DNA of 44,674 bases from an uncultured Bacilli bacterium (GTDB lineage: Bacteria; Bacillota_I; Bacilli_A; RF39; UBA660). Within the stretch, counting starts at the first letter, position 1, and every line of letters begins with the position of its first letter. The translations under genes were made by a program, and so were the position numbers. This document shows positions 16,665 through 24,038 of this stretch, piece by piece. The notes beneath the pieces are model-generated. The model saw only the letters and a program-made list of their open reading frames with translations, did not search any database and was not told the origin of the DNA. Where the stretch lies: NCBI GenBank assembly GCA_944372195.1, contig CALVYK010000010.1:1-44674 (forward strand), written 5' to 3'.

Positions 16665-17186
16665 GTGTCTTTATATAAAGAAATAGTCACTAAGGCAGTT
16701 ATTGGTAAAGGTAAAAAATATTTTAAAAATAATTATAAAATAACTACTAGTGATCAACCAACTACAATTTTAGGATGTTGGGTAATTAATCATAAGTTTA
16801 AAGGATATAAAACAGGAGATAAAATAGGTGTCGATGGATCTTTTGATGTAAATATTTGGTATTCTTATGAAAATGATTCTAAAACAACTGTTGTTAATCA
16901 AAAAATTGAATACAATGATTTATTCAATGTAAAATTAAAAGAAAATGCTGATTTAAGTAGTGAAACAGATATAATTGTAAGAACACTAAAACAACCAACT
17001 TGTTTAGGTGTTAATATATTAGAAAATAATCAAATTTCTTTTGATATTGAAAAAGAATTAGGTGTTGAAATAGTAGGGGAAACAAAAGTAAAAATAGCAA
17101 TTGAAGAGGATGAAGAGCCTTGGGAAGACATAGTTGATGATGATGTTGATAAAGAAATAGATGAAGTAAATGAAAATTACATATAG
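16665..17186 (+). CDS. cotE: Outer spore coat morphogenetic protein CotE
   Basis: 173 residues from a GTG start; GAGAGGTGAT just upstream rules in this codon, and the in-frame ATG at 16650 overlaps the RBS. The opening SLYKEIVTKAVIGKGKKY, then TTILGCWVINHKF, FDVNIWYSY and VGETKVKIAIEEDEE, matches Bacillus CotE (SEYREIITKAVVAKG, SSILGCWVINHKY, YDINVWYSY, VGETKV). The C-terminus is an acidic tail. CotE assembles on the mother-cell side of the forespore and recruits outer coat proteins. A strong terminator closes the gene. No clear sigma-E promoter was identified. Confidence 0.92.
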   Translation: MSLYKEIVTKAVIGKGKKYFKNNYKITTSDQPTTILGCWVINHKFKGYKTGDKIGVDGSFDVNIWYSYENDSKTTVVNQKIEYNDLFNVKLKENADLSSETDIIVRTLKQPTCLGVNILENNQISFDIEKELGVEIVGETKVKIAIEEDEEPWEDIVDDDVDKEIDEVNENYI

Positions 17187-17214
17187 TGTCAACCAAAAAT
17201 AGTTGACACTTTTT
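17185..17214 (+). terminator. Terminator of cotE, overlapping the rpsP -35
   Basis: AGTGTCAAC (17185-17193) / GTTGACACT (17202-17210), T-run 17210-17214. The 3' arm contains TTGACA, the -35 of the next promoter. Confidence 0.88.
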
Positions 17215-17231
17215 AGATTTTATGTTACAAT
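17203..17231 (+). promoter_or_regulatory. Strong promoter of rpsP-khpA
   Basis: TTGACA (17203-17208), 17-base spacer, TACAAT (17226-17231) preceded by TGT (extended -10). The -35 lies within the terminator arm of cotE. Confidence 0.88.
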
Positions 17232-17256
17232 GTTTGAAGAAAAGGAGTGATTAATG

Positions 17257-17535
17257 ATGGCTGTTAAATTAAGATTAAAAAGAATGGGAGCTAAAAAAAG
17301 ACCATTTTATCGTATCGTAGCTGCAGATTCTAGAAATAAAAGAGATGGAAAAGTAATCGAAGAAATCGGTTATTATAATCCAATTGTAGAACCTGCTGAA
17401 GTTAAAATTGATGTTGATTTAGCTCAAAAATGGTTAAGTAATGGAGCTATTCCAACTGATACTGTTAGAAACATATTTAAAAAACAAGGTATTATGAAAA
17501 AATTCCATGAATCTAAAATGACTAAAGGAGAATAA
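17257..17535 (+). CDS. rpsP: 30S ribosomal protein S16
   Basis: 92 residues beginning [20 protein letters not shown], the standard S16 start, with [13 protein letters not shown] and [17 protein letters not shown] later. The ATG at 17257 restores the usual MAVK start; an adjacent ATG at 17254 is equally close to AAAGGAG. khpA starts two bases after the stop, the common Firmicutes arrangement. Confidence 0.96.
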   Translation: MAVKLRLKRMGAKKRPFYRIVAADSRNKRDGKVIEEIGYYNPIVEPAEVKIDVDLAQKWLSNGAIPTDTVRNIFKKQGIMKKFHESKMTKGE

Positions 17536-17537
17536 TA

Positions 17538-17783
17538 ATGAATTTAGTAGGATTAACGGAATTTTTAGTAAAAAGTGTTGTAACTGATCCTGATATGGTT
17601 TCAGTTAAACAATTTGAAGATGATGAAGATTATATTACAATTCAAGTATTAGTAGACGATAGTGTAATCGGTTCAGTAATCGGTAAACAAGGAGTTATTG
17701 CTAATGCTATTAGAACTATTGTACAAGCTTCATCTTATGCTAATGGATTAAAAAAAGTAAAAATTAATATTGATTCATTTTAA
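17538..17783 (+). CDS. khpA: KH-domain RNA-binding protein KhpA (YlqC family)
   Basis: 81 residues, a single KH domain with the GSVIGKQG (GxxG) RNA-binding loop and ANAIRTIVQA helix. KhpA pairs with KhpB in RNA binding and cell-size control in other Firmicutes. It is translationally close to rpsP and ends in a terminator. Confidence 0.92.
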   Translation: MNLVGLTEFLVKSVVTDPDMVSVKQFEDDEDYITIQVLVDDSVIGSVIGKQGVIANAIRTIVQASSYANGLKKVKINIDSF

Positions 17784-17803
17784 GAAGATTTATCTTCTTT
17801 TTT
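17782..17803 (+). terminator. Intrinsic terminator of rpsP-khpA
   Basis: AAGAAGA (17782-17788) / TCTTCTT (17793-17799) with a 4-base loop and T-run. Confidence 0.8.
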
Positions 17804-17861
17804 CTTGTATTAAATATAAATTTATAATATAATATTAAATAGGAAAGATTTGGAGGCATAT

Positions 17862-18647
17862 ATGAAAAAAAGAGTTATCAGTGCAGTAGTAGCTTTATTA
17901 ATAAGTCTTCCTTTAGTTTATATTGGTGGTGTTCCATTTTATATTTTGGCTATTATTATATCTTTATTAGCTTTTAAAGAAATATTGGATCTTATTACTA
18001 ATGACTATTGGATAAGATTAGTTAGTTATATAAATTTTTTATTTTTAATTGGTAATAGTATTATCCAAAAAAACTTTAGTTCTATTTTAGATTTTAAAGT
18101 TTTAGGAATTGTTTTATTAATATATGGATTATTATTATTGTTTAATCATAAAAATAAAGAATTTAATGTTGAAAAGTGTTTTTATTTAATTGGAATTACT
18201 TTATTTTTAAGTACAGCTTTTGCTACTTTAATAATAATAAGAAATATGAGTTTGTATTATTTCATTTATATATTTTTAATTACTATTATGACTGATACAT
18301 TTGCTCATTCGGTAGGAACTTTATTTGGTAAACATAAGATAAATGAAATATCGCCTAATAAATCTTGGGAAGGATGTTTAGGTGGTGCATTTTTTGGAGT
18401 ATTGATAAGTGTTTTGTATTATCTAATATTTATTAATTCAGAGATTGATTTGTTATTATTAATTTTTATTACTTTATTTTTATCAATAATTGGTCAATTA
18501 GGAGATTTATTTTTCTCACAAATTAAAAGAAGTTATAAAATTAAAGATTTTTCAAATATTATGCCAGGACATGGTGGCATGTTAGATAGATTTGATAGTG
18601 TTATATTTGTAGCTTTAGCTATTATATATTTTATTAATTTTTTATAG
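17862..18647 (+). CDS. cdsA: Phosphatidate cytidylyltransferase CdsA
   Basis: 261 residues with about eight transmembrane helices. The C-terminal signature SQIKRSYKIKDFSNIMPGHG and GGMLDRFDS fits the CDP-diglyceride synthase pattern exactly. It converts phosphatidate and CTP to CDP-diacylglycerol for phospholipid synthesis. ATG at 17862 follows TTGGAGG; an in-frame TTG at 17850 is part of that RBS. rseP follows after ten bases, the usual cdsA-rseP pairing. Confidence 0.94.
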   Translation: MKKRVISAVVALLISLPLVYIGGVPFYILAIIISLLAFKEILDLITNDYWIRLVSYINFLFLIGNSIIQKNFSSILDFKVLGIVLLIYGLLLLFNHKNKEFNVEKCFYLIGITLFLSTAFATLIIIRNMSLYYFIYIFLITIMTDTFAHSVGTLFGKHKINEISPNKSWEGCLGGAFFGVLISVLYYLIFINSEIDLLLLIFITLFLSIIGQLGDLFFSQIKRSYKIKDFSNIMPGHGGMLDRFDSVIFVALAIIYFINFL

Positions 18648-18657
18648 GAGATGAGTT

Positions 18658-19686
18658 ATGACTTTAATATATTTTATATTAGTATTAAGTGTTACAATTT
18701 TTGTTCATGAATTAGGTCACTTTATATTTGCTAAGAAAGCAGGTATTTATGTTTATGAATTTTGTATAGGAATGGGACCTAGAATATTTATGTTTAAAAG
18801 AAAAAATGATGAGACTGAATATGGTATTAGGTTATTTCCAATTGGTGGCTTTTGTGCGATGGCTGGTGAAGGCGTAGAAGATGATGAAAATGTTCCTAAG
18901 GATAAAAAATTACAAAATAAAACATGGATGCAAAGATTTTTGACAATTGTTGCTGGTGTTATGTTTAATTTTATCTTTGCTTTAATTATTTTGATTATTA
19001 TTGGTTTTATAAATGGTAATCCAAATAATAAGCCTATTGTATCTCAAGTACCAGTTGATAGTCCAAGTTATAATGCTGGATTACAATCAGGTGATTTGAT
19101 TAAAACATTAAATGGTACTAAAATAAATACAATCGATAGATTAATGATCGAATATCAAATGGAGTATGGTAAGACTTTAGAATTGGAAGTTTTAAGAAAT
19201 AGTAAACTAGAAAAAATTAACATTGTACCAACCGAAAAAGATGGCGTATATTCATATGGATTTTCATTAGATTCAACTATTAGATATGGATTTTTTGAAG
19301 GAATTAAATATGGATTTAGTAAGTTCTTTAGTTTAATTGAACAGATGTTTTTAGTTATTACTTATTTAGTTACTGGTAAACTTAGTTTAACTAATTTATC
19401 TGGTCCAGTAGGAATTTATAATATTGTAGGGGAGTCTGCTAAAGCAGGATTAATTAATTTAGTTTATTTAACAGGTTATTTATGTATAAATGTTGGGTTC
19501 ATTAATTTACTTCCTATACCAGCATTTGATGGAGGAAGAATATTATTTTTAATAATTGAAAAATTAAGAAGAAAACCAATCGACATTAAAGTTGAAAATA
19601 CTATTCATGCTGTAGGACTTGCGCTTCTTATGATTTTAATGGTTGCAATAACTTATAATGATATTGTAAGGTTTATAATTAAATGA
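18658..19686 (+). CDS. rseP: Site-2 intramembrane metalloprotease RseP/RasP
   Basis: 342 residues. FVHELGHFIFAKKAG gives the HExxH zinc motif in the first membrane helix (about residues 18-22); a PDZ domain occupies about 115-190 (SPSYNAGLQSGDLIKTLNG); NLLPIPAFDGGRI supplies the third metal ligand (Asp) near residue 290. It cleaves transmembrane anti-sigma factors and signal-peptide remnants. GGAGATGAG precedes the ATG. The next small gene overlaps its stop as ATGA. Confidence 0.94.
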   Translation: MTLIYFILVLSVTIFVHELGHFIFAKKAGIYVYEFCIGMGPRIFMFKRKNDETEYGIRLFPIGGFCAMAGEGVEDDENVPKDKKLQNKTWMQRFLTIVAGVMFNFIFALIILIIIGFINGNPNNKPIVSQVPVDSPSYNAGLQSGDLIKTLNGTKINTIDRLMIEYQMEYGKTLELEVLRNSKLEKINIVPTEKDGVYSYGFSLDSTIRYGFFEGIKYGFSKFFSLIEQMFLVITYLVTGKLSLTNLSGPVGIYNIVGESAKAGLINLVYLTGYLCINVGFINLLPIPAFDGGRILFLIIEKLRRKPIDIKVENTIHAVGLALLMILMVAITYNDIVRFIIK

Positions 19687-20000
19687 TAACAATCAGTTGT
19701 TGTAAACATTACGATAAAATAGTAAATTTCTTATATTTAGAAAACGATATTATGTCTAAGTTATTGATAGATTATTATCAAGAATATGTTTTTAATATTA
19801 AAAGTGAAAAAAGTAAAATTAAAGTTGATAATATTATGAATTTATACACTGATAAGGAAGATTTTTATAAATATGTTCAATTAAAATTACAAGATGACAT
19901 ATATGATAATTATGAAAAAGTAATTAGAAAATTAATTAAAATTTATAATGAATATGAAAATGATAAATTAAAAAAAGTCAAAAATTCGAGGTGGTTATAA
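19683..20000 (+). CDS. Small protein of unknown function, coupled to rseP and the ABC exporter
   Basis: 105 residues, lysine- and tyrosine-rich, mostly helical, without signal peptide or membrane segment. The start overlaps the rseP stop (ATGA) and the stop overlaps the next ATG (TAATG), so it is translated as part of one operon. No RBS of its own is obvious, so expression probably depends on coupling. I do not recognise a family. A shorter start at the internal methionine near residue 24 is possible. Confidence 0.55.
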   Translation: MITISCCKHYDKIVNFLYLENDIMSKLLIDYYQEYVFNIKSEKSKIKVDNIMNLYTDKEDFYKYVQLKLQDDIYDNYEKVIRKLIKIYNEYENDKLKKVKNSRWL

Positions 20001-20899
20001 TGTTAAAAGTAGATGGAGTAACAAAATATTATGGTGATTTTAAAGCAGTAGATAATTTATCTTTCGAAGTGAAACCGGGAGAAATATTTGGATTATTGGG
20101 TGTTAATGGTGCTGGTAAAACAACAACTTTTAGAATGATTATGGGATTACTTGAACCAACTAGTGGAAACATCACTTTAAATGGTAAAAAAATAGATTAT
20201 GATGCAACTGATAAAATTGGTTTTTTAACTGAGGAAAGAAGTTTATTAACTAAATTAACAGTTAAAGAACAATGTATTTTCTATGGTGTTTTAAAAGGAA
20301 TGAAAGAAGAAGATATATTAAAAAGAACTAAAGAATTATTAGAAAAATTTGAAATACCAGAATATTTAGATAAAAAAATAAAAGAACTATCAAAAGGTAA
20401 TCAACAAAAAGTACAATTTATAACAGCAATATTAAATGAACCTGAATTATTAATATTAGATGAACCTTTTAGTGGATTAGATCCATTTAATGTTGAAATG
20501 TTTAAAAAAGAAATAGTTGAAATGTCTAAAAAAGGAAGTATGATTATATTTTCTTCTCACAGAATGGAACATGTTGAATTGTTTTGTAAAAAATTAGTTG
20601 TTTTAATGAAAGGTAAATCAGTTTTATCAGGAGAACTAAAAAAAATAAAACAACAATATCGTAAGAAAAATATTTTAATTAAAGGTGATATTGATACCAA
20701 AGAAATTGAAAAGATAAAAGGTGTTGTATCAGTTATTAAAAAAGTAGATGAATATGAAGTTAAAATTGAAAACCAAGATATAGTTAAAGATGTATTTAAA
20801 TATGTTAGTAAATGTGATAATGTAACTAAATTTTCTGTTGAAGAACCATCTTTAAATGAAATATTTGTAGCTAAAGTAGGTGAATCTTATGAAAAATAA
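20000..20899 (+). CDS. ABC transporter ATP-binding protein (NatA/YhaQ-like)
   Basis: 299 residues. Walker A GVNGAGKTT (about 38-46), ABC signature LSKGNQQKVQF (about 132), Walker B LLILDEPFSGLDP and H-loop FSSHRMEHVE are complete. A DUF4162-type C-terminal domain (about 215-299) is typical of ATPases paired with ABC-2 permeases such as NatAB/YhaQP. The ATG at 20000 follows GAGGTGG. The permease gene starts inside its 3' end. Confidence 0.92.
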   Translation: MLKVDGVTKYYGDFKAVDNLSFEVKPGEIFGLLGVNGAGKTTTFRMIMGLLEPTSGNITLNGKKIDYDATDKIGFLTEERSLLTKLTVKEQCIFYGVLKGMKEEDILKRTKELLEKFEIPEYLDKKIKELSKGNQQKVQFITAILNEPELLILDEPFSGLDPFNVEMFKKEIVEMSKKGSMIIFSSHRMEHVELFCKKLVVLMKGKSVLSGELKKIKQQYRKKNILIKGDIDTKEIEKIKGVVSVIKKVDEYEVKIENQDIVKDVFKYVSKCDNVTKFSVEEPSLNEIFVAKVGESYEK

Positions 20900-22205
20900 A
20901 TTAAAGTTTTTAGTTGGTGTTAGTTTAAAAAGAAAAATTAAAACTAAATGGTTTGTTTTAGCTAATATCTTTTTAGCTATCCTAATAATCGGTGTTGCTA
21001 ATATAGACCATATAATTACTTTCTTTGGCGGTGATTTTGATAAAGAAACTAAAATATATGTAATAGATAATACAAATACTTATGATGTGTTTAAAGCAAG
21101 TATTGATGCTGGATTTAAATTAACCGAAGACAGTAAATATGAGATTATTAAACATGATAAATCTAAAGAAGAAATAACTGAAACGATTAAAACAAATGAA
21201 GATGAAAAAGATTCTATTGCCTTAGTTTTTGATTATGATGAAGAAAATATTATAAAAGTAGAAATGATTACCAATGGTTTTGTTGATACTTTAAATATGA
21301 CTTTAATTAATAATTCTGTTAATTCTGTTAAAACTTATTTAGCAGTTGAAAAATTTGAAATAAGTCAAGAAGAGTTGTTAGCACTAAATACTCCTGTTAC
21401 TATCGATAGAACAGTTTTAGATGAAGAAAAAGATTCAGCTGAAGAAAATATGGACATGATTATGAGTACAGTATTTCCAATTATTATCTTACCATTTTTT
21501 ATGTTAGTTATATTTTTAGTTCAAATGATTGGTGCTGAAGTTAATGATGAAAAAACTACTCGTGGTATGGAAATAATTATTGGTAATGTATCACCTCAAG
21601 TTCATTTCTTTAGTAAATGTATCGCTGGTAATTTATTCATTTTAATTCAAGCAGGTTTATTATTGTTATTTGGTGTATTAGGTTTTATATCTAGAAGTTT
21701 CTTTGGTGATGTATCAGGTATTAATGATGTATTTAATCAAGTAAGTGGGTTAATGAATAATTTATTTACTCCAACTTTCTTAGAGTCATTAAGATATATA
21801 ATACCTTTGGTATTAATACTTATGTTTTTAACATTTATTGGTTATTCATTACTTGCTGGTATATTAGCTAGTATGACTACTAACACTGAAGACTTTCAAC
21901 AATTACAAACACCTATTATGTTAGTTAGTTTATTAGGTTATTATTTAGCTATTATGGCAGGAGCATTTAAAGGATCTATTATAATTAATATATTAGGTTA
22001 TGTTCCATTTATATCAGCCATTTTAAGTCCCTCTTTGTTAGTTATGGGAGAGTTTACTATTATTGATGTTTTAATTTCTATTGCATTAATGATAGTAATT
22101 ATATTCTTATTAATTAAATATGGCTTAAAAATATATAAAGTAGGAATATTGAATTATTCTTCTGATAAATTATGGCGTAAAATGTTTAAAGCACTTAAAA
22201 ACTAG
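20889..22205 (+). CDS. ABC-2 type permease (NatB/YhaP-like)
   Basis: 438 residues: one N-terminal helix (KTKWFVLANIFLAILII), a ~150-residue extracellular domain with VALVFDYDEENI, then five or six helices from about residue 195 (VFPIIILPFFMLVIFLVQ), including EVNDEKTTRGMEIIIGNVS, the family signature of YhaP/NatB. It exports an unknown substrate (sodium, drugs or lipids in relatives) with the preceding ATPase. AGGTGA lies seven bases before the ATG; the overlap with the ATPase is 11 bases. Confidence 0.9.
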   Translation: MKNKLKFLVGVSLKRKIKTKWFVLANIFLAILIIGVANIDHIITFFGGDFDKETKIYVIDNTNTYDVFKASIDAGFKLTEDSKYEIIKHDKSKEEITETIKTNEDEKDSIALVFDYDEENIIKVEMITNGFVDTLNMTLINNSVNSVKTYLAVEKFEISQEELLALNTPVTIDRTVLDEEKDSAEENMDMIMSTVFPIIILPFFMLVIFLVQMIGAEVNDEKTTRGMEIIIGNVSPQVHFFSKCIAGNLFILIQAGLLLLFGVLGFISRSFFGDVSGINDVFNQVSGLMNNLFTPTFLESLRYIIPLVLILMFLTFIGYSLLAGILASMTTNTEDFQQLQTPIMLVSLLGYYLAIMAGAFKGSIIINILGYVPFISAILSPSLLVMGEFTIIDVLISIALMIVIIFLLIKYGLKIYKVGILNYSSDKLWRKMFKALKN

Positions 22206-22220
22206 ATTAATTCTAGTTTT
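22198..22220 (+). terminator. Hairpin between the permease gene and tRNA-Leu
   Basis: AAAACTAG (22198-22205) / CTAGTTTT (22213-22220). The T-run is short, and tRNA-Leu begins only four bases later with no room for its own promoter, so partial read-through is likely. Confidence 0.6.
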
Positions 22221-22224
22221 ATTT

Positions 22225-22309
22225 GCACAGATGGTGGAATAGGTAGACACGTAGGCTTGAGGTGCTTATGAAGTAATTCGTGAGGGTTCGAGTCCCTTTC
22301 TGTGCACCA
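22225..22309 (+). tRNA. tRNA-Leu (anticodon GAG)
   Basis: Class II tRNA with acceptor GCACAGA/TCTGTGC, D arm TGGTGGAATAGGTAGACAC, anticodon stem TAGGC/GCTTA around TTGAGGT (GAG), a long variable arm and T arm AGGGTTCGAGTCCCT; CCA is encoded. A reading frame that seems to start at 22302 actually overlaps the tRNA 3' end and is trimmed to 22326. Confidence 0.95.
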
Positions 22310-22325
22310 AATTAAAGGTGATTTT

Positions 22326-22820
22326 ATGAAAGTATTATGGCGTATTGAAAACGATAAATATTTAATTACTTTAAAACAAAAAGACGAGGAAATGAAAATA
22401 AATTTTGAAGGTGTTGATTTATATTTTGTAATGTATAATTATCATGAAGATAATAAATTTGTTATAGATAAAGATAATGATTTATATGCTTATTTTAAAA
22501 ATTTATTTAATGATATTAGAATTAATGATGATTCATATAATAAAATAATTAATGATAACAAATTTATTTGGATAAGTGAAGATTATGGAGAATATGAAAA
22601 TGCGAACAGATTAACTATTACAGAACTAGATAATAGTTATATTATTCAATTTTATAATAATCCAAATAAGATATTTGGAAATGCTAAAGTATGTCCTATA
22701 TGTTTTTGTTTGAGTGGTAGTAAAAATCAAAATATTGCTAACTTATTTGCTATAATGTTTAATAATATTATTAGTGAAAAATGTTGTAATAAAATATTAA
22801 AGAAATGTTATGAAAAATAA
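22326..22820 (+). CDS. Hypothetical protein
   Basis: 164 residues from the ATG after AAAGGTGAT, 16 bases beyond tRNA-Leu. Soluble, rich in Asn/Asp/Tyr/Lys; the only notable motif is a pair of cysteines in VCPICFCLSG near residue 127 and two more in EKCCNK near the C-terminus. No family recognised. Probably read through from the tRNA transcript. Confidence 0.65.
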   Translation: MKVLWRIENDKYLITLKQKDEEMKINFEGVDLYFVMYNYHEDNKFVIDKDNDLYAYFKNLFNDIRINDDSYNKIINDNKFIWISEDYGEYENANRLTITELDNSYIIQFYNNPNKIFGNAKVCPICFCLSGSKNQNIANLFAIMFNNIISEKCCNKILKKCYEK

Positions 22821-22878
22821 AAAAATTTTTAAAGAAATATTATTTTTAATTATTAATTGCATAAAATAATATAAGAAC

Positions 22879-22907
22879 TTGACGTACGTTAAAAAGTACG
22901 CTATAAT
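22879..22907 (+). promoter_or_regulatory. Promoter with operator palindrome of the toxin-antitoxin pair
   Basis: TTGACG (22879-22884), 17-base spacer, TATAAT (22902-22907). CGTAC (22883-22887) and GTACG (22896-22900) form an inverted repeat inside the promoter, a fitting binding site for the Phd/YefM-type antitoxin. Confidence 0.85.
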
Positions 22908-22925
22908 GTATGTGAGGTGATTAAT

Positions 22926-23180
22926 GTGAATACAATTAATATTACAAATGCAAGACAAAATTTGTTTCAATTAGTATCTGATGTAAATAAAGGGTTCAAT
23001 CCTATTAATATTATTAATAATAAGGGAGAAAATGCTGTTTTATTATCTGAAAGTGATTGGCGAGATATAGAAGAAACAATTTATTTAAATTCTATACCTG
23101 GTTTTGTTGATACAATAGAAGATGCTCGTAAAGAAGATAAAACTAAATGTAGCGTTTATAATAAAGGTGAAGAATGGTAG
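22926..23180 (+). CDS. Phd/YefM-family antitoxin
   Basis: 84 residues from a GTG start placed five bases after AGGTGA; the ATG at 22924 is out of frame and stops at once. NTINITNARQNLFQLVSDVN is the Phd/YefM DNA-binding N-terminus, followed by INIINNKGENAVLLSESDWRD and an acidic C-terminus that would wrap the toxin. It should repress its own promoter through the palindrome there. The toxin gene overlaps its 3' end by seven bases. Confidence 0.9.
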   Translation: MNTINITNARQNLFQLVSDVNKGFNPINIINNKGENAVLLSESDWRDIEETIYLNSIPGFVDTIEDARKEDKTKCSVYNKGEEW

Positions 23181-23446
23181 AATATAAAATAATATTTTCA
23201 AAATATGCAGATAAAGACAAAAAATTATTAAAACAAGCAGGTCTTGAGTATAAAGCAAAAGAGTTACTTGATTTGATTTCTATAAATCCCTATCAAACAC
23301 CACCTACTTATGAAAAATTAAAAGGTAATTTGACAGGATGCTGTTCTAGAAGAATAAGTTACCAACATCGTTTAGTTTATGAAATAGACGAAATAAAAAA
23401 GGAAATATTTATATTAAGAATGTGGACTCATTATGATAAATTATAA
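23174..23446 (+). CDS. Txe/YoeB-family mRNA interferase toxin
   Basis: 90 residues. The end YEKLKGNLTGCCSRRISYQHR followed by LVYEID and WTHYD matches YoeB ([23 protein letters not shown]...HY). The catalytic Glu, Arg and C-terminal His-Tyr are all present, so it looks active. YoeB cleaves mRNA in the ribosomal A site. Overlaps the antitoxin gene, giving balanced expression. Confidence 0.9.
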   Translation: MVEYKIIFSKYADKDKKLLKQAGLEYKAKELLDLISINPYQTPPTYEKLKGNLTGCCSRRISYQHRLVYEIDEIKKEIFILRMWTHYDKL

Positions 23447-23460
23447 TTAAGGTGGTATGT

Positions 23461-23637
23461 ATGAATAAAGAATATGTAAGAGTAATGTTATTTGATGGGA
23501 CTGTTATAAGGGCAGGAGTAACCTGTGAAGAGTTTAGACAAGAAATGGATAAAAAAATCGATAAGATTTGTAAACAACATGATTGTCATGAAAGATTACA
23601 AAAAGTTAAAACTAAAGTATCAAGTTTGTTTAAATAG
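23461..23637 (+). CDS. Small protein following the toxin-antitoxin pair
   Basis: 58 residues, 14 bases after the toxin gene, with AAGGTGG before the ATG. Sequence EYVRVMLFDGTVIRAGVTCEEF suggests a small beta-strand start and then a charged helix with CKQHDCHE. Unknown family; possibly a third member of the operon. Confidence 0.55.
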   Translation: MNKEYVRVMLFDGTVIRAGVTCEEFRQEMDKKIDKICKQHDCHERLQKVKTKVSSLFK

Positions 23638-23668
23638 TATGTATATACTATTTTTAAATATTTAGTAC

Positions 23669-23703
23669 TTGACAATACAAGGTAGTTGATATATAATTGT
23701 ATT
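23669..23703 (+). promoter_or_regulatory. Promoter of the PadR gene with a possible operator
   Basis: TTGACA (23669-23674), 17-base spacer, TATAAT (23692-23697). AATACAA (23674-23680) and TTGTATT (23697-23703) form an inverted repeat spanning the core promoter, which could be the PadR site. Confidence 0.8.
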
Positions 23704-23714
23704 AGAGGTGAGAT

Positions 23715-24038
23715 ATGAACACACAATTTAAAAAAGGCGTTTTAGAGTTAATAGTTTTATTAGCTGTCAATAAAAAAGATATGTATGGTTATGAATTAGT
23801 TATGGAAGTATCTAAAGTTGTCGATGTTAATGATGGAACAATTTATCCATTATTAAAAAGATTAACTAATGAAAGATATTTTGAAACATATTTAGTTGAT
23901 TCTACTGAAGGACCTGCAAGAAAATATTATAAAATAACTGTTTTAGGTAAAGAAAGAGTAGAAGAGTTAAGAGATAATTGGAAAGTATTCGCTAATAGTG
24001 TTAATAAGTTTATAAAGGAGAGTATGAAAAATGAATAA
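23715..24038 (+). CDS. PadR-family transcriptional regulator
   Basis: 107 residues: winged helix with FKKGVLELIVLLAV, DMYGYELVMEVS, NDGTIYPLLKRL (recognition helix) and GPARKYYKITVLGKERVEEL, then a C-terminal dimerisation helix. It overlaps the next gene by eight bases. PadR genes next to HAAS/DUF1700 membrane genes form a common two-gene module thought to control envelope stress or adhesion; here it probably represses its own operon. Confidence 0.92.
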   Translation: MNTQFKKGVLELIVLLAVNKKDMYGYELVMEVSKVVDVNDGTIYPLLKRLTNERYFETYLVDSTEGPARKYYKITVLGKERVEELRDNWKVFANSVNKFIKESMKNE

